This document shows, piece by piece, positions 11,701-18,716 of a stretch of DNA of 64,000 nucleotides. The translations under genes and the position numbers were made by a program. This DNA is from Longitalea luteola (GTDB lineage: Bacteria > Bacteroidota > Bacteroidia > Chitinophagales > Chitinophagaceae), in the NCBI RefSeq assembly GCF_017356035.1, contig NZ_JAFIQX010000003.1, forward strand, positions 124,001 to 188,000, written 5' to 3'. Below the pieces are notes generated by a model. The model was not told the origin of the DNA. It did no database searches and saw nothing but the letters and a program-made list of their open reading frames with translations. Within the stretch, counting starts at the first letter, position 1. Each line of letters begins with the position of its first letter.

Positions 11701-11887
11701 TAACAGGATCAAGGTAAGCAGAATCCGGTTTTATGTGCAGGCTAATAACCTGTATACGTTCACCGGTTACTCGGGCATCGATCCGGAATCGAACAGTGTT
11801 GGTAATACGAATATCGGTTTGGGGATCGATAAAATGCGACCCTATTTAGCCCGTACGTATACCATGGGTATTAACCTCGGCTTATAA
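8789..11887 (+). CDS. SusC-like TonB-dependent outer membrane receptor
   Basis: A complete SusC/RagA-family receptor of 1032 residues. A signal peptide (about 1-22, ending LLAQ) precedes a CarboxypepD_reg-like domain (RTLTGKVTDSNGNPVSNASV). The plug shows DIENIEVLKDASAAAIYGSR and SAGVLLITTRKGKAG, and the long barrel ends in YTMGINLGL. It is more distant from the other two SusC proteins than a recent tandem copy would be, so the three pairs probably have different substrates. The partner SusD starts 34 bp downstream. Confidence 0.96.
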   Translation: MRKMLISLWCILLLLSGELLAQTRTLTGKVTDSNGNPVSNASVIVKGTRVGTVTHTDGMYSLNVPMGAKTLVVSSINLQPQEVGIGATSEYNVILKAQESSMDEVVVVGYNTIAKRSLTGSVSRVKGDEVANKPVTSFDQALTGKAAGVQVNTSSGLIGDHVIIRIRGGASVSSGSNPLIVIDGIPVTQGDIGSNYNPANALAELNPNDIENIEVLKDASAAAIYGSRGSAGVLLITTRKGKAGQNNLSYDNYVGFNEPARKMKVLNGADYITTINKLRSNAGLTAAAAYGDINNDGKPDTVSTDWQNELFRKGLVQNHNLAVSGGTQKTTYYASLNYNDIQSYIEATGQKRAAARLNLSSKITDWLQVGVNTQYSQTKTNNLGSGTGNFFAGIPYGPLTAMPNIPVNGTDGKYYAGVGGNNPNLSYSVPNPEAVTHWNYEDRDARRFIGSAFGEIQFLKGLKLKSQVNIDHANAVTDAYWNKEIGDGLGSGLRQTIYSEAKTWSWFNTLNYFRQIGIHHELNVLAGAEYTRRTSSYFYNYGRGIKDPDFLIISPANYTETGTGNGVGDIDDGLASYFGSINYGFRKKYLATFNIRTDADSRFGKDKRWGYFPSGSIAWRVTEEDFMRSYAFVKDLKLRTSYGVTGNSEIGYFPAISTFEPGTYADLSMLTLANPGNSALRWERHKQFDVGIDAVLLKNTSLTLEYYNRKTIDLILDNPVLATLGFPDNTITENVGELRSRGIELTVASPVLHRKDFQWDANFNIAWNQTKVISTNLVGDDLYDNNDPLATFSIARPGEQLGVFYLMRWAGVNPINGLPTYLDINGNQKQYERVSNTNVWTSVKDGTGTSAVGATDRVVLKGKTPYPKFYGGFTQTVHYLSFDASVDLQYAFGFYVYNQTKSFLLNYSNVRNKSEDILNAWTKAGDVTDVPRLYWGDNFFASQPSTRWLEKGDFVRIRNVQIGYTMPKTITNRIKVSRIRFYVQANNLYTFTGYSGIDPESNSVGNTNIGLGIDKMRPYLARTYTMGINLGL

Positions 11888-11920
11888 TTGCAATTGTGTA
11901 CACAACAAAAAAATTAAGTC

Positions 11921-13402
11921 ATGCGATCTATATTTTTTGGATTATTATTAATGGCTATAGCTAATAGTTCGTGTCAGAAAAAGGTTCTTGATATAGAACC
12001 GCAGGATCTATTATCGAGCGACCTGGCATTTTCCACTCCCGAAAAAATTGAAGCCGCTACCCTTGCCACTTATGAAGGGTTACAAAGTGCCAATTTTTTA
12101 TCAGGGCGCGCATTGATATATGTAGACCTGCTGGGCGAGGATATTTGCGACAGAAATGGTTTTTTTGTCGAACTCCCCCGTTACAATCTTTTGGCGAATA
12201 GTGGCATTGCTGCAGGTGTTTGGACGGCAGGATACGATGCCATAGTGAGGGCTAACAGGGCTTTGGCTGGCATTACAGCCAATAGCAGCAAGCTCACAAC
12301 AGATAAAGCCGGGGCGCTTATTGCTGAATGTAAATTTGTGCGCGCAGTGGCCAATTTTTACCTTGTGAATTTTTTTGCGCAACCATATAGTTTTACTGCT
12401 GATGCCTCTCACATTGGTATACCGTTAATAACAGACAGCTACACGTTTAACGATCCTGCCGCAAACAAACCAAGATCAAGTGTTAGTGAAGTATATACGG
12501 CTATCATTACCGATATGACCGAAGCGTTGGCTGATCTGCCATTGTCGTATACCGGTTATAATGATAATGCTTACCATAATAAAACGCGCGGCACCAAAGC
12601 GGCAGCTTCTTCATTTTTATCCAGGATTTTTTTATACAAAGGAGATTACGCCAATGCCAGGAAATATGCGCTGGATGTGATCAATGGCGCCTATGGCAGT
12701 TTTGCCCTGAATACCGCCGTTAATGGCGCTTTTGGTCCCGGTAATTATAAAACCGATGAGACTATATGGTCAATTCCTAACAATATTGACGATAATCCAA
12801 ATACCAATAATGCACTGCCGCAGCATTATTATCCAACAGGTAAAGCCGATCTGATGATTTCGCCTGCCTTTCTGAACACAGCTTCCAACAAGTTCTTTTT
12901 GGCTGATGATAAACGAAGAAGTATGATCATTTCCGGGCCTGGCGCCCTCAGTGGACTTAAATTCACTAACAAATATCCTGATGTGGCAAGCCGGGGCGAC
13001 TGGGCGCCAGTCATTCGTTATGCGGAGGTGTTGCTCACTTATGCAGAAGCGCAAGCCCGTACAGCTACCGGCATTGATGCCGATGCGATTGACAAATTGA
13101 ATGTAGTTAGAGACAGGGCCAAAGCATTTACAACGCCCTCCTATATGCCGGGCAATTTTATTAGTAAAGATGAACTGATCGCCGCTATTTTAGGCGAGCG
13201 CCGTATCGAGCTGGCTTTTGAAGGCCATCGGTTCTGGGACCTGATGCGTATTAAAGCAAATGTTACCAATAAATATGATGGTGATGGTGTTAATCTGTTG
13301 CCTGACCAACCATTTGGGGCACAAAAGAACATTTTCCCAATCCCTCAATTGGAAGTTGATAAAAGTAAAAAAGTATTAGTGCAGAATCCGGGATATGAAT
13401 AA
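11921..13402 (+). CDS. SusD/RagB-family surface lipoprotein
   Basis: A SusD-like lipoprotein of 493 residues and partner of the preceding SusC. Its short signal peptide ends in lipobox NSSC (Cys near residue 19), followed by QKKVLDIEPQD. The VIRYAEVLLTYAEAQART and RRIELAFEGHRFWDLMRIK motifs and the terminal IFPIPQLEVDKSKKVL stretch are diagnostic of the family. It ends at a long hairpin shared with the convergent gene on the other strand. Confidence 0.95.
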   Translation: MRSIFFGLLLMAIANSSCQKKVLDIEPQDLLSSDLAFSTPEKIEAATLATYEGLQSANFLSGRALIYVDLLGEDICDRNGFFVELPRYNLLANSGIAAGVWTAGYDAIVRANRALAGITANSSKLTTDKAGALIAECKFVRAVANFYLVNFFAQPYSFTADASHIGIPLITDSYTFNDPAANKPRSSVSEVYTAIITDMTEALADLPLSYTGYNDNAYHNKTRGTKAAASSFLSRIFLYKGDYANARKYALDVINGAYGSFALNTAVNGAFGPGNYKTDETIWSIPNNIDDNPNTNNALPQHYYPTGKADLMISPAFLNTASNKFFLADDKRRSMIISGPGALSGLKFTNKYPDVASRGDWAPVIRYAEVLLTYAEAQARTATGIDADAIDKLNVVRDRAKAFTTPSYMPGNFISKDELIAAILGERRIELAFEGHRFWDLMRIKANVTNKYDGDGVNLLPDQPFGAQKNIFPIPQLEVDKSKKVLVQNPGYE

Positions 13403-13411
13403 AGTTTAATG

Positions 13412-13465
13412 AGTATAAAAGGAAAGGCCTCTCATCAATTGATGGGAGGCCTTTCCTTTTATACT
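13412..13465. terminator. Bidirectional terminator, 27-bp stem
   Basis: A nearly perfect inverted repeat with arms of 27 bp (one G-U pair) starts AGTATAAAAGG and ends CCTTTTATACT, with A- and T-rich outer ends. It separates the third SusC/SusD pair from the convergent thioredoxin-like gene and can stop transcription from both sides. Confidence 0.9.
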
Positions 13466-13478
13466 TAACGCGCTATTA

Positions 13479-14678
13479 TTATTGCAGGAAGATCTCGTGC
13501 AGTTTGCTGTCCAGTGCTTCGCCGCGTAAGCCTTCACCTACCACATTGCCTTCCGGATCTATCAAAACATTATACGGAATACCGGTGAAACCGAAAGTGG
13601 TTACCGCTTTGCTGTCCCAGAAAGCGAGATCGCTTACATGCGTCCATTTCAACTGATCTTCTTTGATAGCCTCTAACCAGTTCTCTTTCTTTTTATCGAG
13701 TGATACGCCCAGGATCGTGAAATTCTTGCTCTTGTATTTGTTAAAGGCTGCTACCACGTTCGGGTTTTCTGCCCGGCAGGGCTGACACCAGCTTGCCCAA
13801 AAATCAACCAGTACATATTTGCCTTTGAAAGAAGAGATAGAAACTTTTTTACCATTTACATCGGGCAGAACTAACTCAGGCGCCTTTTTACCTACCCAGG
13901 CATTTTGCTGTTCCTGCTCTGCTCTTATTTTTTCGATCTGTTCTTTATAGGCATTGTACCTTTTCTTCATTTCTGCCAGGTTCGAATCGCCTACGTATTT
14001 CTGCGTAAGACTGTTCAGCGCCGTTTCAAATTCCGGCTGCGGCAGGGTCTTGGCCGACCGGCCCAGCACAAATGCAGCCACTACCGGTTGACTTGCATCG
14101 GTCATCATCCGCTTCATATACTCGTTCAACTCTTTAATGGCGGCATTTTTACGATTGGTAAGGTTGATCAGTGTGCTGTCAGGTGCGCCTATGCGTTTCA
14201 GGCTGTCGAGCTGGTTCATGGTTTGCTCGGCGCTTGTGCTTTTAACGTCATAGGTAAAAATGAAGTCCTGCAGTTCACGGCTGGCAACCGAACCGGCAAC
14301 CGTATAAAATCTTTCATTCGCCATATCAATATCAACGGTGATATTCGGAACATCGTTCACTACCGGGATCATGGGACCATCGAGCACCACAATATTGTAC
14401 ATGCCAATATTCTTGGCGGGTCCTTTTAACGTATATGATCTTTTATCTGCCGAAACGGTTACCGAATCCAGTTGAACAGGCGGAATGTCGCCGCCAAACG
14501 GAACTTCATACAACATCAGCGTTACCATCCCTTTTTTAATAGCATTCGGGTACAGCGCCGCTACTTTATCGAGGTTGGCTACATTACCGGTTACCTCCAG
14601 AGTGCCTTTGTCTTTTTGCGAACAGGCGCTGAAGGTGATCACCAGTATCATCAATAACCAATGCGAAATGCGTTTCAT
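13479..14678 (-). CDS. TlpA/ResA-like thiol-disulfide oxidoreductase lipoprotein with DUF4369 N-domain
   Basis: A periplasm-facing thioredoxin-fold protein of 399 residues, expected to reduce or exchange disulfides in exported proteins. The N-terminus has a signal peptide with lipobox FSAC (Cys19). A DUF4369-type beta domain spans about residues 25-125, then comes a helical linker rich in charged residues to about 260. The C-terminal AhpC/TSA-Redoxin domain carries the active site WCQPC at 297-301 within VDFWASWCQPC, and a cis-Pro region at GIPYNVLIDPEG. This architecture is common in Bacteroidota. gatB lies 22 bp upstream on the same strand, so they may be cotranscribed. Confidence 0.93.
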   Translation of the reverse strand: MKRISHWLLMILVITFSACSQKDKGTLEVTGNVANLDKVAALYPNAIKKGMVTLMLYEVPFGGDIPPVQLDSVTVSADKRSYTLKGPAKNIGMYNIVVLDGPMIPVVNDVPNITVDIDMANERFYTVAGSVASRELQDFIFTYDVKSTSAEQTMNQLDSLKRIGAPDSTLINLTNRKNAAIKELNEYMKRMMTDASQPVVAAFVLGRSAKTLPQPEFETALNSLTQKYVGDSNLAEMKKRYNAYKEQIEKIRAEQEQQNAWVGKKAPELVLPDVNGKKVSISSFKGKYVLVDFWASWCQPCRAENPNVVAAFNKYKSKNFTILGVSLDKKKENWLEAIKEDQLKWTHVSDLAFWDSKAVTTFGFTGIPYNVLIDPEGNVVGEGLRGEALDSKLHEIFLQ

Positions 14679-14700
14679 TAATATGGTTTTAGTTTAATAG

Positions 14701-16149
14701 TTATTGCAGTTTTTTCAAAAGGATGTCGTTGGTAAGTTTAGGATCAGCCTTGCCTTTCGATACTTTTTTTACCTCGCCCACAAACAAGCCGATCAGTCCT
14801 TTTTTTCCTTTTTTATATTCTGCCACCTTATCGGGCATCTTGTTTAATACTTCTTCGATCCAGGCAGCTACATTCCCTTCGTCAGAATCCTGTAACAGGT
14901 TCAGTTCTTTGGCCAATTGTAATGGCTGCTTGCCCGGCTCCTTTAAAAGCGCAGCAAATAGTTTGGTCGAAGCCACCGAGAAGTTTACCTGGTTGCTGTC
15001 GATAAGCGCGATAAGTGCTGCAATCGTAGCCGGGGGCACCGGGAATGCAGTTATGGATCCACCGGTTTCATTGAGCCATGACTTAACAGGGCCCAGCATC
15101 CAGTTGGCGGCTGCTTTATAATTTTTCGTGTGTTCAATGATCTGTTCAAAATATACAGCCAGTTCTTTTTCGTCGGTTATCACGCGTGCATCGTAATCGG
15201 GTAGCTGCAATTCTTGCGTGTACCGCACAACGCGTTCTTCGGGCAGGGCCGGAATAGAAGCGCGTACTTCGTGTAAAAGCTCGTCCGTTACAACAAACGG
15301 CGTAAGATCAGGATCGGCAAAGTAGCGGTAATCGTTGGCGTCTTCCTTGGTGCGCAGCGCGAACGTGGTACCATTGCCGGCATCAAAGCTGCGGGTTTGT
15401 TGGATCACCTTTTCGCCTGATTCCAGAATGTCTATCAACCGTTTGGACTCAAATTCAATGGCGCGTTTTACGTTCCTGATCGAGTTCAGGTTCTTTACTT
15501 CTACTTTAGTGCCCAGTTTGGTGTCGCCTTTTTTACGAACTGAAATATTGGCGTCGCAACGCATGCTGCCTTCTTCCATATTGCCGTCGCAGATCTCGAG
15601 ATAGCGCAGCAGCTTTCTCAGCTCAGTAAGATAAGCATAGGCTTCGTCGCCACTGTGAATATCGGGTTCGGTAACGATTTCTACCAGCGGTACGCCGGCG
15701 CGGTTATAATCTACACACGTATTGTTGGGATCAACATCATGCAGGCTTTTCCCGGCATCCTCTTCCATGTGAATGCGGTTGAGCCTGATATCGCGGGTTC
15801 CTTCCTGCGTACGGATGGTTACAAAACCGCCCTGGCAAACCGGGGTCGTATGTTGTGATAACTGGTATCCTTTTGGCAGGTCGGGATAAAAATAATTCTT
15901 GCGGGCAAAATAGTTATGCCGGGTGATGCTGCAATTACAGGCCAGCCCTATTTTAACGGCATAGGTAATGGCCTTTTTATTCAATTTGGGCAGGGTGCCG
16001 GGGTGTGCCAGGGTAATTGGACTGATATGTGTGTTGGGATCACCGCCAAACGCAGCACTGTCGCCACAAAACAGCTTGCTGTTTGTGAGTAACTGGGCAT
16101 GCACTTCCAGACCAACAACTATCTCATATTCATCGTAATTTATCGACAT
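14701..16149 (-). CDS. gatB: Aspartyl/glutamyl-tRNA amidotransferase subunit B
   Basis: GatB, 482 residues, the usual length. In the GatCAB complex it binds the misacylated Glu-tRNAGln or Asp-tRNAAsn, and its kinase domain activates the acyl group before transamidation. The family motifs GLEVHAQL at the start, FYPDLPKGYQLSQ, EEGSMRCDANISV and DYRYFADPDL are present, and the helical plus YqeY-like tail domain fills the C-terminal third. gatA and gatC are not in the window, as is usual when the subunits are scattered. The start at 16149 is an ATG with a -7 box 35 bp upstream. Confidence 0.97.
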   Translation of the reverse strand: MSINYDEYEIVVGLEVHAQLLTNSKLFCGDSAAFGGDPNTHISPITLAHPGTLPKLNKKAITYAVKIGLACNCSITRHNYFARKNYFYPDLPKGYQLSQHTTPVCQGGFVTIRTQEGTRDIRLNRIHMEEDAGKSLHDVDPNNTCVDYNRAGVPLVEIVTEPDIHSGDEAYAYLTELRKLLRYLEICDGNMEEGSMRCDANISVRKKGDTKLGTKVEVKNLNSIRNVKRAIEFESKRLIDILESGEKVIQQTRSFDAGNGTTFALRTKEDANDYRYFADPDLTPFVVTDELLHEVRASIPALPEERVVRYTQELQLPDYDARVITDEKELAVYFEQIIEHTKNYKAAANWMLGPVKSWLNETGGSITAFPVPPATIAALIALIDSNQVNFSVASTKLFAALLKEPGKQPLQLAKELNLLQDSDEGNVAAWIEEVLNKMPDKVAEYKKGKKGLIGLFVGEVKKVSKGKADPKLTNDILLKKLQ

Positions 16150-16183
16150 AATTATTCTGATTGCCTAATGGTGAAAAATCAGA

Positions 16184-16191
16184 CAAAAATA
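16184..16191 (-). promoter_or_regulatory. Putative -7 box for gatB
   Basis: Read on the - strand, this is TATTTTTG, matching the Bacteroidota TAnnTTTG consensus, 35 bp before the gatB ATG. I do not see a TTG at the expected upstream spacing, so support is partial. Confidence 0.45.
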
Positions 16192-16217
16192 CCTCATTTC
16201 CGCCAATGGTATTTTGA

Positions 16218-16250
16218 CAAAAAAGCCGCTCCGGTATAAATCGGAACGGC
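16218..16250 (-). terminator. Terminator downstream of the PDZ protein gene
   Basis: On the - strand a hairpin of 9 bp (one mismatch), GCCGTTCCG with CGGAGCGGC, is followed by six T. It lies about 120 bp after the stop of the PDZ-domain gene and just before the gatB promoter. Confidence 0.75.
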
Positions 16251-16256
16251 CTCACC

Positions 16257-16347
16257 GCCTTTGCTTTAAAAGCTTCACCGGCTCTTCAGCCTGCGTTAAA
16301 GCTTCGGCGGCTTTAGCTGCCTACGCTAAAACTTCGGCAGCTGATAC
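16257..16347. repeat. Three direct repeats of about 30 bp
   Basis: Three imperfect copies start at 16257, 16289 and 16319. The two better copies share GCCTRCGYTAAARCTTCGGC followed by RGCT. They fill the gap between the terminator at 16250 and the PDZ gene stop. No reading frame of interest is present. Confidence 0.7.
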
Positions 16348-16369
16348 AGGGCTGATGTTTGAAAAACGC

Positions 16370-17356
16370 TTATAAGGTGGCTGTTTTTAATTTTTTAGGC
16401 GTTTTAACTTCAACGGTTTGCGATTTTCCGTTACGGTTGAAGGTTATTTTAACAGCCGCTTTGTCTTTTGATTCCCGGGCAGCACTGGCCAATTCCTCCG
16501 CAGAGTTCACCTTTTTACCATCAAATTCGGTGATCACATCATCTTCCTGAATGCCCGCTTTTTCAGCAGGTGATTCATCATCAACACTTAATACTTTGGC
16601 TCCTTTACCTTCTTCGGTATCCTGGGCTTTTATGCCAAGGCGGGGGCGGCCGCCATAAGAGAAGGCCCGGGGACCGAAATCACCGTCTTTCCAGTCAAAA
16701 TTAAAGTTCGGCATCTGAAACTCGTGCGGGCCTCCCATGATCACATTGCCTTTTCTTTTGCCCAGCGTAGCTTCCGTTTTAGCGCTTTTGCCGCTTCTTT
16801 CATAAGTGATGGTCACCTTGTCTTCGGGTTTATGTTTACCGATCACTTTCGAAAGGTCTTCCGGGCTGTCGATAACCTCATCATTCACTTTTTTGATCAC
16901 ATCATTTTCTTTTAATCCCGCCTTGTCGGCTGCACTGCCTTCAGTTACCTTTTGAATAATGGCGCCTTTCACATCTTTGTCTTTCTCTGTAAAAACACCC
17001 AGCATGGCGCCGTCGCGCACGATCATATCGTCGCCAAAGCTAAAAGTGCCGCCCTGGCCACGGAAAGGCGAGTGGGGGGCTGCCAACCCATAAACCCTTG
17101 ATCTGCCTTTTTTTATTACAATATCATCATCGTCGAATTCATCCAGGGGTTTACCGTTCACAGTAACGTCATCGCCTTTGATCTCAATGGTTACCTTGGC
17201 GTCTTTGTCGCCTTTTCTTTTGATAATGATCTCTTCATTATCACTTATTTTGGTTGACTTGTCTTTATCTTTTTCTTTTTCCTGGGCGGCCAGGGGCTGG
17301 CACAGCATCAAGGTAAATACTGCCATAGCGGTGCCGGAGATCAGAAATCGTCTCAT
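16370..17356 (-). CDS. Secreted protein with two PDZ domains
   Basis: A protein of 328 residues with a signal peptide (about 1-24, ending PLAAQ), a charged low-complexity stretch of E, K and D to about residue 110, PDZ domain 1 at about 117-200 (GSAADKAGLKENDVI) and PDZ domain 2 at about 238-320 (SPAEKAGIQEDDVITEF). No trypsin-like catalytic domain is present, so this is not a DegP/HtrA protease; it would act as a periplasmic peptide-binding or adaptor protein. Codons and composition look native. It is preceded by a -7 box and a small palindrome, and ends upstream of a terminator at 16218-16250. Its partner is unknown. Confidence 0.88.
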   Translation of the reverse strand: MRRFLISGTAMAVFTLMLCQPLAAQEKEKDKDKSTKISDNEEIIIKRKGDKDAKVTIEIKGDDVTVNGKPLDEFDDDDIVIKKGRSRVYGLAAPHSPFRGQGGTFSFGDDMIVRDGAMLGVFTEKDKDVKGAIIQKVTEGSAADKAGLKENDVIKKVNDEVIDSPEDLSKVIGKHKPEDKVTITYERSGKSAKTEATLGKRKGNVIMGGPHEFQMPNFNFDWKDGDFGPRAFSYGGRPRLGIKAQDTEEGKGAKVLSVDDESPAEKAGIQEDDVITEFDGKKVNSAEELASAARESKDKAAVKITFNRNGKSQTVEVKTPKKLKTATL

Positions 17357-17408
17357 GGTATGTAGGTTTTTAATATTAGAATATTTAACTACGTCAACTT
17401 TCGTACTT

Positions 17409-17445
17409 CAAATATAGGAAAATAATGGAAATACGAAAATTTTCG
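17409..17445 (-). promoter_or_regulatory. Putative -7 box and 12-bp palindrome for the PDZ gene
   Basis: On the - strand TATATTTG lies at 17416-17409, about 53 bp before the ATG at 17356. Where a -33 box would be expected there is instead a perfect palindrome CGAAAATTTTCG at 17434-17445, which could be an operator. The rest of the gap 17446-17712 shows no gene; its end at 17676-17710 has degenerate GGTTAAC-like heptamers. Confidence 0.45.
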
Positions 17446-17712
17446 GAATTGTTAAAGCTATGTTGGCTTTCGGGGTTGCTGCAAGCTTGTAATAGCGGCG
17501 AAGGACGGGTGTGATGATTTGTCTTCAAAGGTCCGGCGCTGCCTGCGTTTCAGTGGGTAGACGGCGCAGGGTGGGGGAACGGTTGCCCGATTGAACGTTA
17601 AAAAACTGAAAACTTCATTACTGTATGTAAACCTCTATCTGATTCAGCATCCTCATACCCCGACTTTCCAGCCTTTTCAACCCGTCAACTGGTTAACAGG
17701 TCAACTGATCTA

Positions 17713-18708
17713 CTACTTCTTCGGCGTGTCTGACCCATCCGCAAGCCCCGTGGTAGCCAGGGCAATGGCTTTTACTACCTCTGTCATGAAAGGGTAATCA
17801 AGTGTTTCCCATTCGTCGTTCAGGCTGTGGTAATATATGTCAACCGGTGAACTGGTAATAATTGTATGAGCGATTACGCCTCGTTTGGCGAAGGGAAAAT
17901 TATCTGACCGGGCATATAAATTCTCGTGCGTGAACCGGTCGGGCCGGAAGTATTTTTCTCCATATTGCGGCGCCAGGTGAAACAATCTTTTATTAAGCAG
18001 TTCTTGCAGGTTCGAATGCTCTTCGCCGGTAATGTAAGGATTTTTGTTGTTCTCCGATACAGGTCGTCCGATCATATCCATATTCACCATGGCAGTTACG
18101 GCTTTAGGGTCGAAGGCCTCTGCCAGGTGTTTCGAGCCAAGTAATCCTTCTTCTTCACCGGAAAAAGCAATGAAGATGATCGTGCGTTCCCGTTGCGGAT
18201 ATCGGGCAAAATACCGTGCCAGATGAATGAGCCCGCTGATACCGGAGGCATTATCATTGGCGCCGTTATAGATCTTGTCTTTTTTTTCGGGTTTGCCGCG
18301 TTCAGGCACATAATAGGGAACGGTGTGGTTCTTAGTTCCTATATGGTCATAGTGCGCGCTGAAAATAATAAGTTCCCCGGCTCTGGATCGTCCGGGCAAA
18401 GCGGCTACTACGTTGAACGCTGTGACTTTATTACCCATGGTAAACGGCATAATATAACCGTCATTACCGGCTATGGGCATGGCACCTGCCTTCTCAAAGG
18501 CTGAACTGATATATAATGCGGCGCGGGAAGCGTGAACGGTGCCTGTAAGCCGTCCCTGAAAGCTGTCTGCCGACAGGGTTTGAACCATTTCTTTCAGGGA
18601 CGAAAGCGTTATGATAGAGTCAACATGTATTGACTGGGCCGAACATACTATGGTAATAGTCCAGGATAAGGTAATGATGAGAGACAGCCTTGCATAACAG
18701 TACAGCAT
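17713..18708 (-). CDS. M28-family zinc aminopeptidase, exported
   Basis: A peptidase of 331 residues with an N-terminal signal or membrane segment (about 5-24). The M28 zinc-binding set is visible: HYDH at 119-122, NDNASG at 151-156 with the bridging Asp, GEEEGLLGS at about 184-192 with the catalytic Glu pair, and NMDMIGR at about 209-215. These metal ligands support two-zinc aminopeptidase activity in the periplasm or on the surface. Its start codon is only 8 bp after the alaS stop on the same strand, suggesting cotranscription. A related but longer M28 protein is encoded at 60867-62156. Confidence 0.93.
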   Translation of the reverse strand: MLYCYARLSLIITLSWTITIVCSAQSIHVDSIITLSSLKEMVQTLSADSFQGRLTGTVHASRAALYISSAFEKAGAMPIAGNDGYIMPFTMGNKVTAFNVVAALPGRSRAGELIIFSAHYDHIGTKNHTVPYYVPERGKPEKKDKIYNGANDNASGISGLIHLARYFARYPQRERTIIFIAFSGEEEGLLGSKHLAEAFDPKAVTAMVNMDMIGRPVSENNKNPYITGEEHSNLQELLNKRLFHLAPQYGEKYFRPDRFTHENLYARSDNFPFAKRGVIAHTIITSSPVDIYYHSLNDEWETLDYPFMTEVVKAIALATTGLADGSDTPKK

Positions 18709-18716
18709 GTCCTAAA

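Noticed and set aside
1-13402. Polysaccharide utilisation locus
   Set aside because: Only SusC/SusD pairs are present; no glycoside hydrolase, polysaccharide lyase, sulfatase or sensor-regulator is in the window, so the term is not supported.
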